Part shown: piece after piece, positions 19,650-30,563 of the stretch
Numbering within the stretch: position 1 is the stretch's first letter
Layout: each line of letters starts with the position of its first letter
Assembly: GCA_033557465.1 (NCBI GenBank)
Contig: CM066044.1
Span: 190,952,184 to 191,016,183 of the forward strand
DNA length: 64,000 bases
From: Ichthyophis bannanicus
Taxonomy: Eukaryota > Chordata > Amphibia > Gymnophiona > Ichthyophiidae
Direction: 5' to 3'
The notes under the pieces: model-generated
The model's database searches: none
Seen by the model: only the letters and a program-made list of their open reading frames with translations
What the model was told of the DNA's origin: nothing
Translations under genes and position numbers: made by a program

Positions 19650-20360
19650 ATGTACTTTCAACCAATGATGTCTTTCAAAGCATTTATCTCCCATTGACAT
19701 ATAGATTATCCTCTTAAGATACTGGACTGCACAACACAACAGAGACACCCTGAAAGGAAGAAAGGGTGAAAGGCAAATCCTCTGGAGTGTCTGTTCAACT
19801 ATATATATTTGAAATGGAATTTCTAAGTGCAACTTGGCTATCAAAGTTTTTAAGTCGAGAAAAGTACAAATGGATAGACTTTTTAATATAATAATAGCAA
19901 TAATCCCTGGTGATATCCAAATTGAGGACAAAGAACATTTGACAAAATATAGAGACGTTCAGACAAACTGAAAAGACTTGGAAGAAAAAATCTACTGTAA
20001 TACCAGTTGTAGTTGGAGCTCTCCAGGACATGCCTAAGGGACTTCCTAAATATTTTTAAATTTTGGACCTACTGGTCTTGACTCCACAAATCCTACAAAA
20101 AAATATGCTACTTGGAACAGCTTAAATCTTGCAGGTTCTTGGTTAGAACCTGTATCATAGGATTAAGACCAGTCCTAGACTGTCTTCCAATGAAGAATCC
20201 AATACAAGATATGACAAAAAGTAATTTTAGTATGGTGTTTCGCAGAACTTAGATATTTTTCAATGTAATAATAATAATAATTGAAATGAAAATGGACCAA
20301 AGGTATATCTAGTTAGCATCGAGTTGACAATGGTGTAATAAAGGTCCGACAAAAAAATAA
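19650..20360 (+). pseudogene. Non-LTR retrotransposon C-terminal fragment
   Basis: Conceptual plus-strand translation with frameshifts gives IAIIPGDIQIEDKEHLTK, then KYRDVQTN, then STVIPVVVGALQDMPKGL and PKYF. This order (D-I-A-x-P-x-D ... KE...KY.DL ... V-x-P-V-V-x-G-A-L ... P-K-G) is a familiar C-terminal region of a vertebrate LINE group. The clade cannot be fixed and there are several stops. Confidence 0.55.
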
Positions 20361-20417
20361 TTTTAGAATTACTACTACTATTACCACTAATCATTTGTAT
20401 AATCCTACAAGGCGTAC

Positions 20418-21947
20418 TGTGATAAGGAAGCTTATCATAGCTCAGGAAGGGGCTATAGAAAAGGTGAAGTGTCTCTGAACAAGCAACCTGTCAGTGCTGG
20501 TAGAAATGAGAAAACAGAATTTTGCCATAAAAGACTACCAGTCCCAGAATGCACCAGGTTTCCAACAGCCATTAGAGGAGCTGAAGTGGGGAAACGTGTG
20601 TTCAATCAAAAGGGCTATGAGGTAATCCCCAAGCACTCATTGCAAAGGGCAGGGCCTGATTCAGCACAGCTGCACTGTGTTAGGGAGGAGCACTCATCCA
20701 AGCAGAATAAGAGTAGAGTTTATTCTACAGATGACCATCTTCATGATCACCTTGGAGATGCAGAGAAGGATCATCAGTTTCATCTGAAGAATCAGCAGAA
20801 GCAGAAGCCAAACCGGACGATAGAGAAGGAAAGAAACCCTCTGGAAGGAAGAGGAGAAAAGCCTTTGAGAGGTCTAGAAGAGTCCAAGGCAGTACGTATA
20901 CTGGGAGGTATTCCAAGGGCCAGCATAGACCATTGGACTGGAGAAAGCCAGAGGAATGGTGCTGCAGAACAAGGAATCACCAGAGGCTACCTGTGAGGGA
21001 GACGGCTGCACGTGGAAGGGACTCTAAGACCTATGCCAGAAGGTATGTGAAGAGAGATCCAGTGTCCAGGGATCAAGACTGGAAGGCTGGACATAAGAAC
21101 TGGACTACATACTGGCCAGGCTATATAGAGAGGAACTATAGCAACAATGGAAGCTCAGGTATGAACATTGATCTATGCCCTAGCTATAACCTTGAAAGAC
21201 AGCAGGGAAATAAGTGTTCTCCTGAAAGTGCTCCATTGAAAGATTCATCTGTGCCAATTCATGATAGTGACCCTATGCTTGTTGATGAAGGGGAAATAAT
21301 AGCAGATCAAGATATTGTTTATATGGACTGCTCTCTATCCAAACTCCGTTGGTAACTTTCTGTGATAAAGCACAGCAGCCATCACTAAGAAAATATAAAT
21401 TTGTTCTTTATTCCACTAAGAAAAGCTCCTGAAGCAGGATTTGACTCACACAGTAGAAAGCCAACCTGCTAAAGGGTTTTAGCTGGATAACTGATAGCAA
21501 TTGAGCTGCACCTAATTGCTTGTGAGCTAGGAGAGAATTACTTCTGGATCTGTGTGGAAAGTAATCAGAAGTTAACCTTACAAGAACAGTTTATTTCTTT
21601 CTTTGTGGCTTTTCGTTTGTTAGAGATATGCTAAGAAAACATTAGCTAATTGCCTGACAAGTTTGAAGGTTGTTTTCCTGATTTTGATTTTTGACTTTGT
21701 TTTACCAAGTTAAACACTGCAAGCAAGTAACCTAATTTATGTGCTACCAAGCATATCTGTGCTGGGAGAAATAACCCCATAAATAAAGAAGTATCTTATT
21801 GGTTTTAACACTTGTGCACAACTAAATTATTGTCAGCAGCTGTGTCTGGTGTGAATGAACTACATTACCCACAATACCTTGCAAAAATCATATAAATATA
21901 TGCATTGTCAAGACTGTGAAGATTCTCACCTAGGCAGCCGTCTGACA
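20418..21947 (+). mobile_element. TG...CA element with ORF (member 2)
   Basis: 1530-bp element starting tgtgataaggaag and ending gccgtctgaca, flanked by gtac on both sides (20414-20417, 21948-21951). The target is a repeat with other copies in the window, so the empty site is independently known. A polyadenylation signal aataaa is at 21782-21787, 160 bp from the 3' end. No paired terminal repeats are visible. The ORF is frameshifted. Confidence 0.75.
20469..21355 (+). pseudogene. Frameshifted ORF of TG...CA element member 2
   Basis: Two overlapping frames (20469-20996 and 20933-21355) appear to be one gene with a shift between about 20933 and 20996. The first part is basic and Gln/Lys/Arg-rich. 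The second has DWKAGHKNWTTYWPGYIERN, an aromatic/basic stretch, and ends DPMLVDEGE...YMDCSLSKLRW. That ending corresponds to the PMQVE...MDCSxC tail of the other members, with the last cysteine replaced. Function unknown. Confidence 0.55.
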
Positions 21948-22060
21948 GTACGCAGCACTGTATATATAGATGTAAAACACAGTCCCTTCTCCAGAGCTTA
22001 CAATCTAATCAAGACAACAAATCATCACAAAACTGGGAACTAGAGTATGCTAAGATACAC

Positions 22061-22486
22061 ATAAGTAGTGGACAAGAAAGTCAGGATCCAAATGGTAGGA
22101 TATTTTATAATTTAACATTTTTGCATCATTATTCCTACATGGGTATATACAGTAAGGAATAAGTTCTGTGTACTGCACCACTGTCTGTTATAGAGTCTGC
22201 GCAGTGAAAATTAACCTAGTGATAGATCGCCATTTAAAGTTTGCAGCTCTTTATATTCTCATCAATACGTGTTATAAGGAATTTTCAGTGGAAAAGCATG
22301 TGCTGGCAAACAGGTTTCAGAATCATACTCTGAAGGACACGGTGTCTCCATCTGGTGGCCAGCAGTGGATGCACGCCACCGCTGATGCTGCTACCTATCC
22401 CCATCTTACTGAAGGGCATAGGTGAATCCATATCACAGCTCCTGCTGTAGGGCACCAGTTGCAGCAGGGGTTTATCGCTGTTTTCC
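22061..22486. other. No gene recognised
   Basis: About 425 bp between the ACT-rich repeat and the TTAA-flanked element. No supported frame or repeat. Confidence 0.4.
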
Positions 22487-22668
22487 TTAACACTAGAAGC
22501 CCCAAAGTGCATCAGTTGACGCAAATGCATCTTCGAAGTTGTATACCAGCGCCACTGCTAGAACCATGTCAGTCACGTTCCATGACTTTGTTAGCAAGAT
22601 CAAGATGTTCAAATATGTGCATCGAAAATTAATGACAGATGCACCACCTAGCAGTAAAATTAGTTTAT

Positions 22669-22752
22669 ACCTAGAAGCCCCAAAGTACGTCAATTGACGC
22701 ACTGAATTGTCTTGGATGCGTCAATTGACGTACTTTGGTGCTTCTAGGTATA
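22669..22752. repeat. Internal palindrome of the TTAA element
   Basis: Arms of about 33 bp containing agccccaaagtacgtcaatt and its near-exact inverted copy, around a 15-bp loop. The same motif recurs at both outer ends of the TTAA element. Confidence 0.8.
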
Positions 22753-22940
22753 AATTCATGTTCCCACTAGGTGGCGCATCTCAATCACCATTTACAGTTT
22801 TACTCAGACATTACAAACAATAAACACATGATGACGTCATGTAATGACTTCACATACTGCACGTATTTCACAAATAAGTAACTTCACATTAATTCACATC
22901 TGCATTTCATGCTAAACACAGTCGTCATGATAATCAAGCT

Positions 22941-23478
22941 TTTTGAGGTAGCCCGCCCCCACCAACACTCCTGCCCAATCCGGGCAGTGGGAGGCCGTCC
23001 GGGCAGCTCCAGCCCTCCTCAAAAGCGGCGTCCCTGCTCCGAGGGAGCCGCTTTGAGGTAGCCCGCCCCCACCAACACTCCTGCCCAATCCGGGCAGTGG
23101 GAGGCCGTCCGGGCAGCTCCAGCCCTCCTCAAAAGCGGCGTCCCTGCTCCGAGGGAGCCGCTTTGAGGTAGCCCGCCCCCACCAACACTCCTGCCCAATC
23201 CGGGCAGTGGGAGGCCGTCCGGGCAGCTCCAGCCCTCCTCAAAAGCGGCGTCCCTGCTCCGAGGGAGCCGCTTTGAGGTAGCCCGCCCCCACCAACACTC
23301 CTGCCCAATCCGGGCAGTGGGAGGCCGTCCGGGCAGCTCCAGCCCTCCTCAAAAGCGGCGTCCCTGCTCCGAGGGAGCCGCTTTGAGGTAGCCCGCCCCC
23401 ACCAACACTCCTGCCCAATCCGGGCAGTGGGAGGCCGTCCGGGCAGCTCCAGCCCTCCTCAAAAGCGGCGTCCCTGCA
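22941..23478 (+). repeat. 110-bp tandem array at the LINE 5' end
   Basis: Units starting tttgaggtagcccgccccc recur exactly every 110 bp (phases at 22941, 23051, 23161, 23271, 23381), the last one partial. Copies look identical by eye. GC-rich, with ccgggcag and gtccctgctccgaggg. Position directly upstream of the LINE coding region suggests promoter-type 5' UTR monomers, as known from some mammalian L1s. Confidence 0.85.
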
Positions 23479-23758
23479 GGGCGGGCCCGCGCCTGAGGGC
23501 CTCGCCAGAGGGCCCTTTGGCGTGGCCCTTAGGCGCGGCACAGAGGCGCAAACAAACAACGCAGCAAAATCAACAGGAACGCCGGAACGAAAACGGCAAA
23601 AGGAAAACAGGACATTACAACCCACTACAACACCAAAGACACAGCAACGTTAACCGACGACCTCTCCGCCCCGTGCAATCAACACCGAAGCCCAGCCTGG
23701 TCTCAAACATCAGCAAACTACATTTAATCATGGGTACAGCAATCTACATCTGACTGGC

Positions 23759-24331
23759 GTGCAGAAGGAAACAACCAAAAGAAATAGCAGTGCCGACAGC
23801 ATCATAGCAGAACCAACAAGGTGCAGACAGAAGAGAAAGACGACAGAACCGCAAGTAGAATACTCGCAGAATATCACACATATCCCACCACCAAACTCTC
23901 ACCCCCACGAGCCACAACCGAATAGATCCAGCCCATCCCCCTTGGGACAGGCTCCCGCACCAAGACGCCCTCCACAGTTCCAGCTCCTCCTCCATGGGAC
24001 AGGCTCCCGCAACAAGACGCCCTCCACAGATCCGGCTCTCCTTCCAAGGGACAGGCTCCCCCCACGGGACAGGCTCCCGCACCAAGACGCCCTCCACAGA
24101 TTCGGCTCTCCTTCCAAGGGACAGGCTCCCCCCACGGGACAGGCTCCCGCACCAAGACGCCCTCCACAGATTCGGCTCTCCTTCCAAGGGACAGGCTCCC
24201 TCCACGGGACAGGCTCCCGCACCAAGACGCCCTCCACAGTTACAGCTCCTCCTCCACGGAACAGGCTCCCTCCACGGGACAGGCTCCCGCAACAAGTTCA
24301 CCGCTCACCGATCAAACAGACGAAGACTTAA
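23759..24331 (+). CDS. Pro/Arg-rich ORF1-like frame of the L2-like LINE
   Basis: 190-codon frame. The N-terminus is basic (CRQKRKTTEPQVEYSQN); most of the rest is a Pro/Arg/Gly/Ser repeat derived from a 70-bp DNA repeat (caagggacaggctccc at 24045, 24115 and 24185). Because 70 is not a multiple of three, the same repeat is read in several frames, and other overlapping frames are equally open. No known ORF1 domain (RRM, zinc knuckle, esterase) is seen. It may be an ORF1 of an L2-like LINE or merely an open repeat. Confidence 0.4.
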   Translation: MQKETTKRNSSADSIIAEPTRCRQKRKTTEPQVEYSQNITHIPPPNSHPHEPQPNRSSPSPLGQAPAPRRPPQFQLLLHGTGSRNKTPSTDPALLPRDRLPPRDRLPHQDALHRFGSPSKGQAPPTGQAPAPRRPPQIRLSFQGTGSLHGTGSRTKTPSTVTAPPPRNRLPPRDRLPQQVHRSPIKQTKT

Positions 24332-24465
24332 GAAAACAGTCATCACCCTAATAAAACTTCACAAGAGACCAACATGCACGCCACATACTTCCTCCCACTC
24401 TACCTACTCGTCACACAACTCCTCCCACCTACCACACACCTCCCCTACCCACAAGCAAACACAAC

Positions 24466-27416
24466 ATGGCACACACCAACTACATTGCCATATTTAGAAC
24501 CACAACACACACACAAAGAGACACTCAGAACTTTCCAGACAAAGCGGACAAACAGAAACAAAGCAAACTCCCACACGTACACAAAGGAAGCACATGTAAC
24601 AACAACCCCGCAACAAAGACAACAACGATTGAGCTCATAAATGCCAGATCCGTCTGCAACAAGATATACACCCTTGTAGACCACATAGAAGAGCGACAGC
24701 CCGACCTAATATGCATCACAGAGACATGGCTCAACCCTACCGACAATGTACTACTCAACCAACTGGTACCGGAAAACTACTCAGCGTACAACTGCCCACG
24801 CATCCACAAGCGTGGAGGAGGAGTCCTGATAATAGCGAAAACAAACCTAAAGTTCAAGACACAGAACCTCACCGATACACAGCTATGTAACACAATTAGC
24901 ATCAAGAACAAGAACATTACAATCTGCCTAACCTACAGAGCACCCAGAGCTCCACCCGACGAACTAGCCTTCACACTCGAAGAAGCCTGTGCCATAACAT
25001 CAAACAACAAACCAGCGCTACTGATTGGTGACTTCAACCTCAAGTCCACCAATGCCAAAGACGCAGAGGCCTTCCTTCAAGCAATGACCTCACTACAATT
25101 CACACAGATAATCAATGCACCAACGCATAAACATGGATCATCCCCAGACCTCATCTTCGCATCCAATTACCTAACATCAAGAGACCTAATTTCCCAACCC
25201 ACCATTACCCCAGTGCCATGGTCTGACCATTACTTAATCGAAACAAAGCTGCGATCACCAGAGGACCAGACAAACGAAAGAGCAAACAGCTCACACACAC
25301 AAAGACGATTCAAACATTTCGACAGGGACGAATTCATACAGGACACAACACAGCACTCGAACATTACTACAGATGACCTGGAGGAACAAGTTTCCAGTTG
25401 GAACAGCATTCTAGCTAACGCCGCCAAAGCAGCTGGTAGCGGGATCAAGAATCCACACCACAACAAGAGACAAAACAAACCATGGTACTCAGCAAAAATA
25501 CGACAGGAAAAGAGGGAGCTCAGGAAGATTGAACGGAGATGGAGAGAAAACAAAACAACTGCCGACCAGCATCTTTATCTAACAAAGCAAAAACAATACA
25601 ATACACACATCAACCAATCAAAGATGGAATTCAACACAAACATGATAAATTCCTCCATCAACAAACCCAGGGAGCTTTTCGAAATAGTAAGATCCTCACA
25701 AAAGAGCAAACAACAGAAGGGGAAGTACAAGTTGATCCACAGGAATTTGCCGACCACATCAAAAACAAATTTCACTCCACGGATCGAACAACACATAGTG
25801 GGAACAACAGGACGGACGTTCAATCCAAAACCTGGGGCACATTCTACACACCCTCAACAGAACAGATATCTCACATCATCTCTACAATCAACACAAGCAC
25901 TGCTCCTACAGACCCGTGCCCAGTGTCATGGGTCAAAGCCACCAAATCAAGCTTCATCCCCACCATACACAAAATGGTACACAACTCACTCACTCAAGGA
26001 CTCATGCCAAAGCAACTAAAACTTGCCACAGTAAGACCAATCCCAAAGAAAACAACTCTCGACAAAAAAGATCCAGCAGCATACCGACCAATTTCCAGCA
26101 TACCCTTCCTCGCAAAAATCATCGAAAAAACGGTTCAACTACAGCTTCAGGAACACATCGACAAACACGAAACACTTGACGACAACCAACACGGATTTCG
26201 TCCCAACCATGGAGTCGAAACACTTCTGATATACCTCTTCGACAGCATCCTAAGAATAACTGACAACACCAGGAATGGAATCATAATGATCTTCATCGAC
26301 ATCTCCTCTGCCTTCGACACAGTGGACCACAACACACTCTTGGAAAGACTAAAGAACACTGGTGTACACGGTATCACGCTGAAATGGTTCCAATCATACC
26401 TAACCGAAAGACAGCTACAGGTCAAGGTGGGACACAACACCTCCCGACCCATAAATGTCCGACAAGGAGTACCTCAAGGATCCGCACTCTCAGCACTCCT
26501 ATTTAACATCTACATCCAACCAATATGCAACATCATGAAAGAGAGCAACATTCAATACACAATCTATGCGGATGACATCATGATATACACCCCGATAGCG
26601 ATCGACAACCCGGACTTCTCTAAAATAACAGACTGCCTTACCCAAATGACGAGTTGGTGTCAAAACAACAACCTCGCAATAAACTACAACAAGACTGAAG
26701 CCTTAATCATCACTCGGAACCAAAGCTTCATACACCCAACAAATATAAGGATACAAAGCACCACTATACCAATAAGATCAGAAGTAAGATACCTCGGAGT
26801 TACTCTGGACAATAAACTAAACCTCAAGCCACACATAGACAAAACAATCCAAAAAGCCTACTATAGGATGCGAATAATCAGAAGACTGAAACCACTCCTC
26901 GCCCCAGATCACTTCCGTACCGTCTGTCAGGCACTGATAACACCACTACTGGACTTCTGCAATCCGATATACCTTGGACTACCGAAACAAGCCCTCAAAC
27001 CACTCCAACTGGCACAAAACACTGCAGCACGAATCATATCCGGAACTACAAGACAAGAGCACATCACACCTATCTTAAAGGACTTACACTGACTCCCAAT
27101 CGGTGCACGCATCAGATACAAAACTATCATAAACCTATTCAAGATAAAGCAGCACACATCAGCCAACAGCCTACACGCCCTCATACAACCAGACACCAGC
27201 ACACGTCCCAGAAGAAAACAAACACACAACCGAGTCAGCACCCCAAGTGAATACAAACATACACGCAAGGACACAACAGACAGAGCAATCTCCATGGCTG
27301 CTCCAACAATATGGAACAAACTACCGGACGACCTGAGGGCAACTACTGACCTCAAAGACTTTAGAAAACAGCTTAAAACCATGCTATTCATAGAACACTA
27401 TGGACACATCACATAA
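24466..27416 (+). pseudogene. Endonuclease-reverse transcriptase of L2-like LINE
   Basis: Endonuclease part in 24466-26019: NARSVCNK, ITETWL, YRAPRAPPDE, GDFN, SSPDLIFAS and WSDHYLI, the APE-type catalytic series. A frameshift near 25700 moves to the 25539-27092 frame with YRPISSIPFLAKIIEK, DISSAFDTVDHNTLL, GVPQGSALSALLF and the catalytic YADDIMIY, followed by RIIRRLKPLLAPDHFRTVCQ. A TGA at 27090 replaces the Trp of an LH-W-LPI motif; the frame then continues to a stop at 27414-27416. Nicks target DNA and primes reverse transcription in this class. Otherwise well preserved. Confidence 0.9.
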
Positions 27417-27569
27417 CCTCAGAGAATGTACAACAGTACATGATACCACCCAAACAATGGATGTAAGCAGGGCCGGATTTACGTATACGCCATGTACGCC
27501 ATGGCGTAGGGCCCACAACCGGCAGGGGCCCACAAAAAATAGAACCAGGTTTTTTTTTTTTTCAACTCG

Positions 27570-28310
27570 ATTAAAAAAAAAACCTGGTGGCTGCCGCCGC
27601 GGGGCCCCCTCTGCTGCCGCGGGGGCCCCGTCTACAAGATGGTCTGGTCTGGTCGGGTCGGGTCGGGTCTCGTCTCCCTCCCTCCCTCCCGGCTGCGAGA
27701 GACGCGAAGATAGAGCGTCTCCTCGCGTCTGTGTTAAGCCCGCAGGGGCTGATGGGATTTCCCATCAGCCCCTGCGGGCATAACACAGACGCGAGGAGAC
27801 GCTCTCCCTTCGCGTCTCTCGCAGCCTGCAGCGAGGGAGGGAGAGAGACCCGACCGGACCCGACCCGACCGGACCTGACCAGCTTGTAGACGGGGCCCCC
27901 GCGGCGGCAGCCACCAGGTTTTTTTTTTTAATTAAATTTTACGTTAGGCCGGGGGGGGGTAGGAGTCCTACCCCCCCCGGCCTAAAGTAAAATTTAATTT
28001 AAAAAAAAACCTGGTGGCTGCCGCCGCGGGGCCCCCTCTGCTGCCGCGGGGGCCCCGTCTACAAGCTGGTCGGGTCCGGTCCGGTCAGGTCGGGTCGGGT
28101 CCGGTCGGGTCTCTCTCCCTCCCTCCCTCGCTGCAGGCTGCGAGAGACGCGAAGATGCGTCTCTCGCAGCCTGCAGCCTGCAGCGAGGGAGGGAGAGAGA
28201 CCCGACGGGACCCGACCCGACCCGACCGGACCCGACCAGCTTGTAGACGGGGCCCCCGCGGCAGCAGAGGGGGCCCCGCGGCGGCAACCACCAGGTTTTT
28301 TTTTTAAATT
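27570..28310. repeat. Three consecutive long palindromes
   Basis: First palindrome centred near 27758, arms about 170 bp, each outer arm starting with poly(T)/(A), aacctggtgg and gctgccgccgcgg. Second centred near 27965 (aattaaattttac, ggccggggg and its inverse). Third centred near 28153, repeating the first with a shorter core. GC-rich; they could form stable hairpins. Confidence 0.85.
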
Positions 28311-28329
28311 AAATTTTACTTTAGGCCGG

Positions 28330-29230
28330 GGGGGTAGGACTGGTAATGGGCTATGGGGGGGGGGGTAGGACTGGTAATGGGCTATGGGGGGGTAGGACTG
28401 GTAATGGGCTATTGGGGGGGCTGGGGCTGGAAATGGACTGGGAGGGTAGGGCTGGTAATGGGCTATTGGCGGGGCTGGGGCTGCAAATGGACTGGGGGGG
28501 GTAGGGCTGGTAATGGGCTATTGGGGGGCTGGGGCTGGAAATGGGCTGGGCTGGGCTGGGGGGGTTAAGGCTAGAGGTGGGCTGATGGGGTTAGGACTGG
28601 TAATGGACTGTGGGCTGTTGGGGGGGGCTTATAACTGGCAATGGGCTTTGGGGGGGGTTAAGACTGGTAATGGGCTGTGGGCTGATGGGGGCTGTCTGGT
28701 AATGGGCTATGGGGGGGGCTAGGACTGGAAATGGGCTGGGGGGTTAAGACTGGAGGTGGGCTGATGGGGTTAGGACTGGTAATGGGCTGTTGGGGGGGGT
28801 TAGAACTGGTAATGGGCTTTGGGGGGGTTAAGACTGGTAATGGGCTGTGGGCTGATGGGGGTTGTCTGGTAATGGGCTATGGGGGGCTAGGACTGGAAAT
28901 GGGCTGGGGGGTTAAAACTGGAGGTGGGATGATGGGGTTAGGACTGGTAATGGGCTGTGGGCTGATGGGGGGGGTAGGACTGGCAATGGGCTATGGGGGC
29001 TGACTGGAAATGGGTTGATGGGGTTAGGACTGGAAGTGGGCTGATGGGGGGTTAGGACTGGTAATGGGTTATAGGGGGGGCTTAAACTGAAAATGGGGTG
29101 ATGGGGGGTTAAGGACTGAAAATGGGGTGATGGGGGGTTAAGGACTGTAAGTGGGGTGATGGGGGGCTAGGACTGGAAATGGGCTGATGGATGGCTAGGA
29201 CTGGAAATGGGCTGATGCAGGGACTAGAAG
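28330..29230 (+). repeat. G-rich minisatellite
   Basis: Many degenerate units of the type ggactggtaatgggctgtgg and gctgatggggttag, with runs of 4-10 G. Open frames through it (Gly/Leu/Val/Met-rich) are repeat artefacts. Confidence 0.88.
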
Positions 29231-30563
29231 GGAATGGATGCTGGGTGAGGCTGGAACTAGAAGGGAGCTGATGTTGGGGGAGGATTAGAATGGGATGGGG
29301 CTGGAAGAGTAAAATGGAGAAGGGAAAAATATTTTGTGTGGGAGGGATAAAAAATCTACAATTGGCCGGGTATTGGGAGAGTAAGTGGGGATTGAGGATG
29401 GAGGGGTAATATTTGAGTGGATGAAATAGGAATGAGGAAAGAGCAAAAGGAGAAAGATTAGTATGTTAAAGCAGATGTAGAGAGAGAATGGAAAAAAATC
29501 TAGAAGAGAGAAGAAAGGACAAATGGACAGCAGACGATGGAGAGTTAGCAGAAGACACGAAGAAACCAGAAGAAAGTGGCTGGAGCAATTGCAGCTGAAA
29601 AAAATGCACAAAAGGTAGAAAAATATCTCTTTATTTTGAATTTATTAATTGGAATATGTCAGCTCTGGTAAATGTGCATCATTAACATCTGTGCTTTGTT
29701 TAGTACAAGAGCAAATTAATTTATTGTTTTATTTCTACAGTGTTGTACATTCCAAGTTTGGCTTTTGGGATTCCCAGTTTAATTATTGTCTTCCTATTTC
29801 TAAATTGTGATTACTTGTTTGGTGATGGTCTATGTTCTGCATGTGTAACTGAGCTGAGGTGTTCTGTTTATATAATTCCTATTTGACATTGCCACTTGTT
29901 CTCTTTCCCCAGTAGGTCATGTATTGTTGTTCTCTGAAATGTATTGGTTTAATATTTGCAGTGTTGCCTTTTGATTGGTAGAGTATGGTGCTTTGTGAGT
30001 CCTGGTAGTGCTGTTAGGATACGGCGGGTTTACTATGGGCAGTGTTTGTAGTAGTTCCTAATGTGTCTGGCAGTTGGCACTGGATTATAGTAATGTAGAA
30101 ATCTTTTAGTCTTTCTTTATCCATACACTCATTAAGAGGCACGTTTACTAAAAGTTAGTATATGGTAACATTATGCAAATATTTATGCAAATGAGGCCCC
30201 TTATGCAAATGAGGTCCGCACCCCCCTTGGGCCGCCCCTGCTGGGGGCCCACAATTTTTGTTGGCGTAGGGCCTCACTCAAGGTAAATCCGGCCCTGGAT
30301 GTAAGAAAAGTTTTTAGCACCACTGTATATAGACCACCTTGTATATAGCTCAAACCAATCTAGCACACAATACAACACATACTCAACTAAATTTCACCCT
30401 CACTGCATGTATAACACACACACTTTACCTGATTGTTTGCTGTGATACCGCCTTGATTATCAAGATAAGGCGGTTTAGAAATACTGTTAAATAAATAAAT
30501 AAATGTCAATTGATGCACTTTGGGGTTCCTAGGTAAAATGCCTTTTGGGGCTTCCAGTGTTAA

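Larger units (their letters stand above)
20365..22060 (+). repeat. ACT-rich dispersed repeat interrupted by TG...CA element
   Basis: 20365-20417 has actactactattacc, catttgtataatcctac and ggcgtac. 21948 onward continues gtacgcagcactg and ttacaatctaatcaagaca. Together they rebuild the module seen at 7085 and 52700, with the TG...CA element inserted at gtac. Confidence 0.75.
27468..30297. mobile_element. hAT-like non-autonomous element A (2.8 kb)
   Basis: Ends cagggccggatttac and (reverse complement of the right end) cagggccggatttacc, flanked by gatgtaag at 27460-27467 and 30298-30305, an exact 8-bp target duplication typical of hAT. Interior: three long palindromes (27570-28310), a G-rich minisatellite (28330-29230) and a 1-kb AT-rich tail shared with elements at 40430-41934 and, weakly, 57760-59070. 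No transposase frame. Confidence 0.88.
22941..30505 (+). mobile_element. L2-like LINE, near full length, split by a hAT-like element
   Basis: Layout: tandem 110-bp repeats (22941-23478) in 5' position, a repeat-rich ORF1-like region (23759-24331), an EN-RT gene (24466-27416), then the 3' UTR. The 3' UTR is broken at 27467 by a hAT-like element and resumes at 30306, ending ggcggtttagaaatactg plus a taaataaataaataa tail. One frameshift and one stop inactivate the main gene. The 5' limit is the start of the tandem array and is approximate. Confidence 0.8.
22491..30559. mobile_element. piggyBac-like TTAA element carrying nested insertions
   Basis: TTAA stands at 22487-22490 and 30560-30563, immediately outside inverted ends: cactagaagccccaaagtg on the left and the reverse complement of cactggaagccccaaaagg on the right. 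TTAA target duplication is a piggyBac hallmark. The original element seems to be a short palindromic non-autonomous copy; 22669-22752 is a near-perfect hairpin with arms ending in cctagaagccccaaagtacg. Most of the present 8 kb is an L2-like LINE and, inside that, a hAT-like element. No transposase frame is seen. Confidence 0.6.

Noticed and set aside
22941..23478. CRISPR-like regular repeat array
   Set aside because: Units are contiguous 110-bp tandem repeats without unique spacers, in a vertebrate LINE 5' region.
27400..28307. Several Pro/Arg/Gly frames on both strands of 27400-28300
   Set aside because: Produced by long GC-rich palindromes, which read similarly on both strands.
28353..29003. 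Gly/Leu/Met-rich plus-strand frames
   Set aside because: Translation of a degenerate G-rich minisatellite; no independent coding evidence.
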